Below, one piece after another: positions 31,231 to 36,993 of a stretch of DNA of 36,993 nt. The stretch lies in contig NW_019091472.1 of NCBI RefSeq assembly GCF_001949145.1, positions 567,194 to 604,186 on the forward strand. Reading direction: 5' to 3'. How positions within the stretch are numbered: position 1 is the stretch's first letter; each line of letters starts with the position of its first letter. The DNA is from Acanthaster planci (Eukaryota > Echinodermata > Asteroidea > Valvatida > Acanthasteridae). A model generated the notes under the pieces. That model was given only the letters and a program-made list of their open reading frames with translations, had not been told where the DNA came from and searched no databases. Both the position numbers and the translations under genes were made by a program.

Positions 31231-34190
31231 CTAACAGAAAGAAGAGAATAAACTAAGTGTAGAAGGCACGTAATGCTTGGTAGGCCTATGTTAGGTACAG
31301 TTTTAGAGGTTGTACATTTCTATTAAATTATCCTTTCCGGTGCCCCCAGGTTTTCGTGGAGGGAAAATTTCAGATAGGTTTTGATGATTTTTTTTCGGAC
31401 AAAAACAGCAGTAAATACGCTCACGGGGGAGATTTTTTGTCACATGGGGGATGATTTCTCAGTGCGAAAGGTCAAGGCGTGTGCGAGCGCGACAGGGCAC
31501 AGTGTCCAAGGTCTCACTTCAATTTGGGGGCCTAAGGACCACCTGGTGGAATGTAGGGGCAAAGCCAGGTGCGCATACAGTCAGTGACTTGAAAAGAAGT
31601 AACCCCCCCCAAAAAAAGTTTGGGGAATATATCCTCATCTCCCGGGATCTCCGGCCATGAATACGCCGATTTGATGTAAGATTAAGGGGGGTCACTCCAC
31701 ACGTGCAGCTCCCCTTGGGTCCTGAGTGTCAACATCCCCCAACCCCCGTCCACCCCACTTTTCAAATTTCCATGGCCGGGTAATTTTGATTTACGTCATT
31801 ACCCCCGTCTCCTATAATTTCCGACACAGATTTTCGCCCCTGTAACGTAGGCTTGGTCATTTTGTCTCTGAGTAACGTAAAACACACGGTTTGAGGTAAC
31901 AGCACTGAGCATACTTGGTTGTTGACCCTCACCTTGCAAAATTGAGTCCTTCCAATTAGAAGTAGCCGTTGTCCCTTCAAAATGAAACTTTGCTGGTCCT
32001 TCAGAATATTCAAACAAATCTAGAAAACATGAATTAGGAGCTCAATGATGAGGTAAAGAAATATTGCTCCGACATATCAGTATGCACTGTAGGGTACATC
32101 AACAATTTATGAAACATTCGAAGTCTTTGTTTCATATAGGTTTTTCCCGGTTAATTTAGCTAGTACGTCCTTCATTCAAAATTGCTGAAACGACAGTTTA
32201 ACTTCGTCAAAGAAGGGTCACTCGCCCGAAATGTTGATTCTAGTTTCGAAATAACACCACTACAGAATTCACTTTCAGAGCATTGTAAATCACGAAAAAA
32301 AAACACATTTATTTGTCCTATTTATCGTCAATTTCGTCTCACTCAGGGAATGGCGTTGAATTGGAAAAGCCAATTCGTTTCTTGTCATTCGTTTTACAAG
32401 TGACCACTCTCTGAGGACATTAATCTTTTGTTTGAGCAATATTAAATGAAAGAAGTGCTCAATTAAACGGGAGAACCTATAGAAAACGTTTGTAACATTA
32501 TGTTGACACGTATATGAAGATCAAATGTAGAGTATAACTCACTGCATGTCACTAAACTAATCCTCTTTGTTGTTTGACTCTCATTTGTTTTAAAATGTTT
32601 CAGATTAGTCGAATGTTACTTCGTATGTTTTCTGGGGAAATGATATCTCATCATTATTGGTTGAATATTAACTTGTGGCAAATAACTGTTTCACTTTCTG
32701 CATCATAATTATTCCCCAGACAGATAACAAAACACACATCGAACAATTCCTAACTTTGGAGATTGTATGGACTTCACTACAGGTTTCTGGTGAAATTTGG
32801 CGTCCGTGAACATATTCCTTCCAACTTTGTTATTCTGATAATATGAATGAAACTTTTTAATATTGTATCTTTTTTTATGTAACCAGGATAAACAGCTTGA
32901 TCGTGGAGGTATGTTTTTTTTTCGCTCTTGGTGAGAAGACAAAGAAGACAGGTTCAGTTTAAGAGGTGTATATAGAAACTCACTGAATTGAGAACCCAGT
33001 CCATAATTATGTCAGCCTGGCTGGGATTTGAATTCAGGTCAGATAACAGAGGTCAGGGGCGGTGAAAATAGTACGCCTCAAATAGTAAAAAGTACTGACT
33101 CATTTTTCTTTTGATAGTCAAGCCGTCCAAGATTTTTTTTTACTGGGAGCACTTGTGCAGAGGATCGTTGCGTTAAAATTTATGTTTGTATGTGCTGTCT
33201 GCGGAGACGGCAAAAGATACTCACCTAAATATATACCGCCTTCATGTCCTGACTTACAAGCCTCGCAACGCGTACGAGCGTCGTTGCATGTCATGTTCAT
33301 CACATAGAATTTCTGTAAATTTTTGACATATAGAGGTATTCTTATACCTGTGTTTGGCAACTTAACATAATCTTGCTGTCACTATGTGGACATGATTAGA
33401 TGCAAGATATTTGCAAGACGGGACCTCGTGAAAGTTCAATCTATTTTAATTGATATATTATTTTTCATTATCTGAATCACTCACTGGTCAAAAAAGCCAT
33501 TGTTATGGTGCAGATTACAGCCTACATCATTAATCAAAATCTTCTTGACTCCACGATGTGGAAATACGTGTACTATGGCCGTTTTCCTCGTGCGCATAGT
33601 CCACTTGGGTGTGTTTATCAAAATTTTTAAGAAACAATTTGTTTGCAGTGTTGTTGAAGAACTGAGACAAGACTAAGGTATCTTTCACACCAGAGGCTGG
33701 ATCGACTCCATCGTAGCAATGTGTGCGTTCTTAATCACAAATTTTCGACAGTTTCCGAATTCTAAATAGTACGGTAACATTCGAAATAAAACATTAAAAC
33801 GTGTGTGCACAAATACGGCCACTGCCTTTAATATCTAAACACGTATTGGCAACTTAACACAAACTTGCTATTACTTTGTGGACGTGCTTAGATGCAAGAC
33901 ATTTGGCGTTCAATTCCCAAATAGAATGTCCAATGGCTAAACGCTATCAATCCAAACTGCAGTATTTAAACACGTTTTACAAACTGATAGAAAGTGTTTA
34001 GAGACACAGTTTTTGCAGTGAAAATAATAGTCTTAGACCAGTGTTTTAACACAACCGGTTGGCAAACCAGTTTAAGATATGAAGAAAAACTGTTTACCAT
34101 ATCTGCGCGGATGGGACCGCTTCTGCTGCTCTTCCAGTTTGCATTAACTTGGCTGAGTAGCATCGAGCACAATATCGCAAGTACCAACAT
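31010..34190 (-). CDS. Predicted small secreted cysteine-containing protein (4 exons), family unknown
   Basis: I do not recognise the family. Exons 34190-34098, 33360-33225, 32019-31933 and 31230-31010 join in phase (0, 1, 1) to a 178-residue protein. Residues 1-17 (MLVLAILCSMLLSQVNA) form a typical signal peptide with an expected cut after VNA. The mature part has an N-glycosylation sequon (NMT), the cluster TCNDARTRCEAC, and four later cysteines in RYC, YLC, ECF and LYC, seven in all. No membrane segment follows, so the product should be secreted. The last exon has an excellent acceptor (pyrimidine tract then GTTAG); exons 2 and 3 end in GTGAGT and GTGAGG. The weakest junction is the exon 2 acceptor, which lacks a pyrimidine tract. 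Extra phase-compatible exons cannot be ruled out. Confidence 0.55.
31933..32019 (-). CDS. Secreted-protein gene, exon 3
   Basis: 87 nt, acceptor TTCTAG, donor GTGAGG, phase 1 on both sides. It encodes LFEYSEGPAKFHFEGTTATS then NWKDSILQ. Confidence 0.55.
33225..33360 (-). CDS. Secreted-protein gene, exon 2
   Basis: 136 nt: LPNTGIRIPLYVKNLQKFYV, then MNMTCNDARTRCEACKSGHE and GGIYL, ending with one base of Asp77 at a strong GTGAGT donor. The acceptor GTTAAG is weak; its first seven bases belong to a 59-bp sequence repeated at 33846-33904. Confidence 0.5.
33846..33904. repeat. 59-bp repeat, second copy at 33354-33412
   Basis: The two copies agree at 51 of 59 positions, beginning TTGGCAACTTAACA and ending TTAGATGCAAGAYATTT. 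The copy at 33354 covers the proposed exon 2 acceptor; this one lies in the preceding intron. Confidence 0.85.
34098..34190 (-). CDS. Secreted-protein gene, exon 1 (signal peptide)
   Basis: ATG at 34190-34188 in context ATCATG, then 31 codons to a GATATG donor followed by GTAAAC. It encodes the signal peptide and a short basic stretch (NWKSSRSGPIRADM). Confidence 0.5.
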
Positions 34191-35125
34191 GATGCAATGA
34201 TAAATGTATACCTGTTACGGTGCCTTCCTGGATATGCTCTGCACCGATCAAAGACGAGCTTAGGCTTTAATATCTGAACGCTGCCGATATGTGTTGTCTT
34301 TTTATGAGCTTTTGTTTTACATACTAAATAATTCATTACATGCATATTTGAAGCCTGCCTTGAGTGGGTCATCTTCAAATATGCAGGTTTTCCAGTCAAT
34401 TCAACACAGAATCGATGGACAATTTTGTCCCAAAATTTCGTTGGACCTTTTGTGCAGCAGTTTGGACTTCATTTTGTTCGCAGTGAAACTTTTGTTGGTA
34501 TTTTAATTCGTTCTGTTTTTGTCTCATATAGTCTGGTGGGGGTGTTGACAAAATACGATTAAATTTCTTTAATGGACAGCATCATTGAAATATCATTTTC
34601 CCGAACAAGAAGTGCATGTGATTTCCCCAGATATCAAGGAACATTCAACGGACGTCTAAACGTTAGTTAACTTTTAGGTAGAATGCTTGAAACGGAAAAA
34701 CAAAATTATGAATCGTGTGACCCTTGGCCAAGCTCATAGTTAGCAAAACCGATGAAATAATTTCATAATTAGGATGGTGAATCTATCGTTCGAAACAGAA
34801 TTCTAAAAGCCTGGATCTATTGCAGAGTTGTTTTTTTTTAGAATTTGACCGGAAACCGATGCTGAAGCATTTTGATGTCCATTATGTGATGTCCATTTTG
34901 ATATCCATTATTTATGGATATGTCGAAATAATGTAAATAGCAAGATGAAAATAGCAATACTTGGTGTGCTTCTTATCTTGCTGGTACACCAGCACATTAA
35001 TTTGAATCAATAAATCAACAAGTAGGCCATTATAATCGTCAAGTCGAGTAGTCCACGCCTCCTGCGCAGGGCTACTAGCTGTAAACAACTTGGTCATCGA
35101 CTTGTTTGACGTCAGAGGGACAAAA
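34191..35125. promoter_or_regulatory. Divergent intergenic region with a perfect CRE
   Basis: The spacer between the start codons of the secreted-protein gene (minus) and the proposed plus-strand gene. TGACGTCA, the full cAMP-response-element palindrome, lies at 35107-35114, only 12 bases before the plus-strand ATG, so it could be a core-promoter site of a gene with a very short 5' UTR. The rest is AT-rich and shows nothing else recognisable. Confidence 0.4.
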
Positions 35126-36990
35126 ATGGTGAAATTTGCCAAGGCTAAAGCGTCTGGTTAGTAGGTCTACCTTCAATTAATCAAATTAAGATAACGAGCA
35201 CGCACATTGTAGCTCACGATCAGACATTTTGCGGCATTTGAACATTTTGCTCTTATTGTGTAGCCTGTAGTGTGGGCTTTGCATGGAAGAGGTATATTGG
35301 TTTTGAAAGTTGTTGAGAATTGAAAAACACGATAAGCCACGCGTCCACAGCAACTTGATGCCTGAGCTGATCACATTTTGCAATTGTTGTTTTGAGAAAT
35401 GTGTAGAGGTGATGGCGCTATCCATGCTATTGCTGACTGGAGAATTTGAAAAGTAATCCTCTGCTTATGTCCTCCCGGATCAACCTCTTACCGGACATAT
35501 AACTGCCGTATCGACAAGAATATCAGATTAAATCAGTGCTCTGAAACATATGATCACCGAGCTTTCGAAAGCTCGGCAATCTCGGCAATCATATATGAGA
35601 GCACTGATTTAATCTTATATTCTTGTCGATATTCTGATCACGATACTACGCAGCCCTTCCATTTATAACTGCCGTAGAGGATTTTATGCATCAATTGGTC
35701 CTCCTTACACGTCAAAAGAGAGGAAGTGCCACTGAATGGGATCGTCATCCTCTTTTTATACTGAAGTGAAATGGACAGTGTTATAATGCGAACTTGTAGG
35801 CCTATACGTGTAATAATTATGCAGTTATCTATCTCTTCTTGCGAAGACGTCAGAGCCACAAAGACAGGTTTAACAGGGTGTACGGTTTTAACCTCCCCAT
35901 AATGTTTTCTTGCACAAATTCGTTGATTGATTGATCTTTTATACACTGGATATAATTATACCGTCGGTATGAAAGTGATTTTCTCCATGCTGCCTATTCC
36001 TTGATTCTAATTCAGCTTCACTGCGCCAAAAAAAAAAAAAAATAAAATAGGCGTGTTTCACTGGTAGTAGTGCACTTGAATTGTAATACCGAAAAGACAG
36101 TAAATCCGCTTTCGTATGTGTGAGTGACATATATACATTGTAGCCCACGGCTGGCGAATTCTAATGCTCTTTGGGTGTAAATTCAATTTGATTGAGAATA
36201 TTATTTTATTTCATTACCGTATTCCCCGAACGCTCAAGCGACTGTTTTAATTTATTAAAATTCGCGGTAAAGTGAAAGCGGTTTCAAGTGCAGCTGCAAT
36301 CGATTTCTTTTCGTACCAAACTTCTAAATGCACATTTGTGTCTAAGTTTACCTTATTTTAAATTTTTATTTCAGTATTATAATTTTCGCCATTTAAAGGG
36401 TGCTGCCTGTTTGGTTTCCATTTCCATAAGCAAAACTGGGTGTCAGCTCAGGAAGAGAGCCTTAATATCAGTTGGCTCATACACAAAAATCCTGCATTTA
36501 TGTTGATTTTGCTGTGCTGATTTGCCTTTGTTCAAGTGGGTGGCAATAAGCAAGCATGTATCCCTTTCTTAGAAGCGTTCCAAAGTGATTCATTTCAAGG
36601 TAACAATTTGAACAGAAAAGGTACGCACAAAACTTCCATCTTTCCTGGACGACATAACAGCAGCAGCGCCCTCGGTTGTCCGTGAAAGTTTAGTTAAAAG
36701 TGCATTTTTTTGTATTTGACCAAATAGAAATGTAAAAAGGTTTTCATACATCGAAAAAGAGTACAAAGTTGCTAAAAACGTTTTTAAGAAAAATTCATTG
36801 CAGCTACACTTTAACTTGTTGGCTTTTATTACTTGCAAGATGATTTAGCTCGCCTGCGGGTGGCTGAATCGCAGGTTACCCCTCCCCGCCGCGCCGGAGA
36901 AGGAAAAACCAACCTCCAGGCATGGTCCATGTTTCAGGCACCTGGCCAGGTGCTGGATCTTGAACTTACACTTATTACATATGCAGCAAG
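35126..36990 (+). CDS. Predicted gene, 5' part only (2 exons), product unknown
   Basis: Exon 1 (35126-35156) starts AAAATGG and encodes MVKFAKAKAS plus one base before a GTTAGT donor. Exon 2 (36840-36990) follows a pyrimidine-rich acceptor ending GCAAG and supplies the missing two bases, giving Asp11, then DLARLRVAESQVTPPRRAGE, GKTNLQAWSMFQAPGQVLDL and ELTLITYAA, and ends AG before GTA, the last three bases of the window. The second exon is open over its whole length, is more GC-rich than its surroundings and has matching phase. The family is not recognised. The start resembles that of small basic nuclear proteins, but that is only an impression. A shorter or different exon chain is possible. 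Confidence 0.35.
35509..35631. mobile_element. Near-perfect 123-bp palindrome (hairpin element)
   Basis: The outer arms TATCGACAAGAATAT and ATATTCTTGTCGATA are exact complements; the arms continue with AGATTAAATCAGTGCTCT and its complement to a centre CCGAGCTTTCGAAAGCTCGG (35557-35576), itself a perfect 20-bp palindrome. A 9-bp duplication, CTCGGCAAT twice at 35572-35589, shifts the symmetry. The 13-bp direct repeat TATAACTGCCGTA flanks it at 35498-35510 and 35664-35676, suggesting an inserted unit of about 153 bp. Confidence 0.85.
36610..36688 (+). repeat. Interspersed repeat, copy B
   Basis: Aligns with 2641-2718, 34 kb away, with the same orientation and about 75 percent identity by eye. 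The best-kept core is CCCTCGGTTGT. Confidence 0.6.
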
Positions 36991-36993
36991 GTA

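Noticed and set aside
33008-33035. Minus-strand TTCAAATCCC in a tRNA-like setting
   Set aside because: The B-box match is partial and no cloverleaf could be drawn.
35638-35946. 102-codon minus-strand open frame
   Set aside because: It overlaps the right side of the palindromic insertion, has no recognisable motif and no good flanking splice sites.

Overview
The window is nuclear DNA of an animal: spliced genes with GT-AG introns of 0.3 to 5.5 kb, AT-rich introns full of short repeats, and one assembly gap (18641-18977). The two recognisable proteins match vertebrate orthologues in length (466 and 205 residues). Dense TACATGTA-type palindromic simple repeats and many small non-autonomous transposons suggest a marine invertebrate, perhaps a deuterostome; this lineage call is an inference.

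Left half (about 2020-19074, minus strand): mitochondrial citrate synthase (CS) in ten coding exons. Every junction was phased by hand and the spliced frame is intact, with transit peptide and all three catalytic residues. Its introns hold a TTAA-bounded inverted-repeat element family (three copies, two of them in intron 9), the 3' end of a LINE-like retroposon (intron 4), a hairpin element, two adjacent hairpins and an old tandem duplication (intron 1).

Middle (about 19075-19897): a CpG-containing gap between CS and a divergently transcribed gene, PSMB3, the non-catalytic beta-3 subunit of the 20S proteasome (19898-27720, plus strand, six exons). The first PSMB3 coding exon appears to carry only the start codon. 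The layout implies a shared bidirectional promoter for a Krebs-cycle enzyme and a proteasome subunit. PSMB3 introns hold a 21-bp tandem repeat and a 0.6-kb terminal-inverted-repeat element.

Right part: after tandem repeats at 28343-28478 and 30205-30375 there is an unrecognised four-exon minus-strand gene (31010-34190), inferred from matching splice phases, for a 178-residue secreted cysteine-containing protein. About 0.9 kb upstream and divergent from it, a plus-strand gene seems to start at 35126 beside a perfect CRE palindrome and to run off the window end. Between its two proposed exons lies an almost perfect 123-bp palindrome flanked by 13-bp direct repeats.

No bacterial, CRISPR or phage features were seen. 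CS and PSMB3 are firm; the two right-hand genes are splice-phase predictions that need transcript support.
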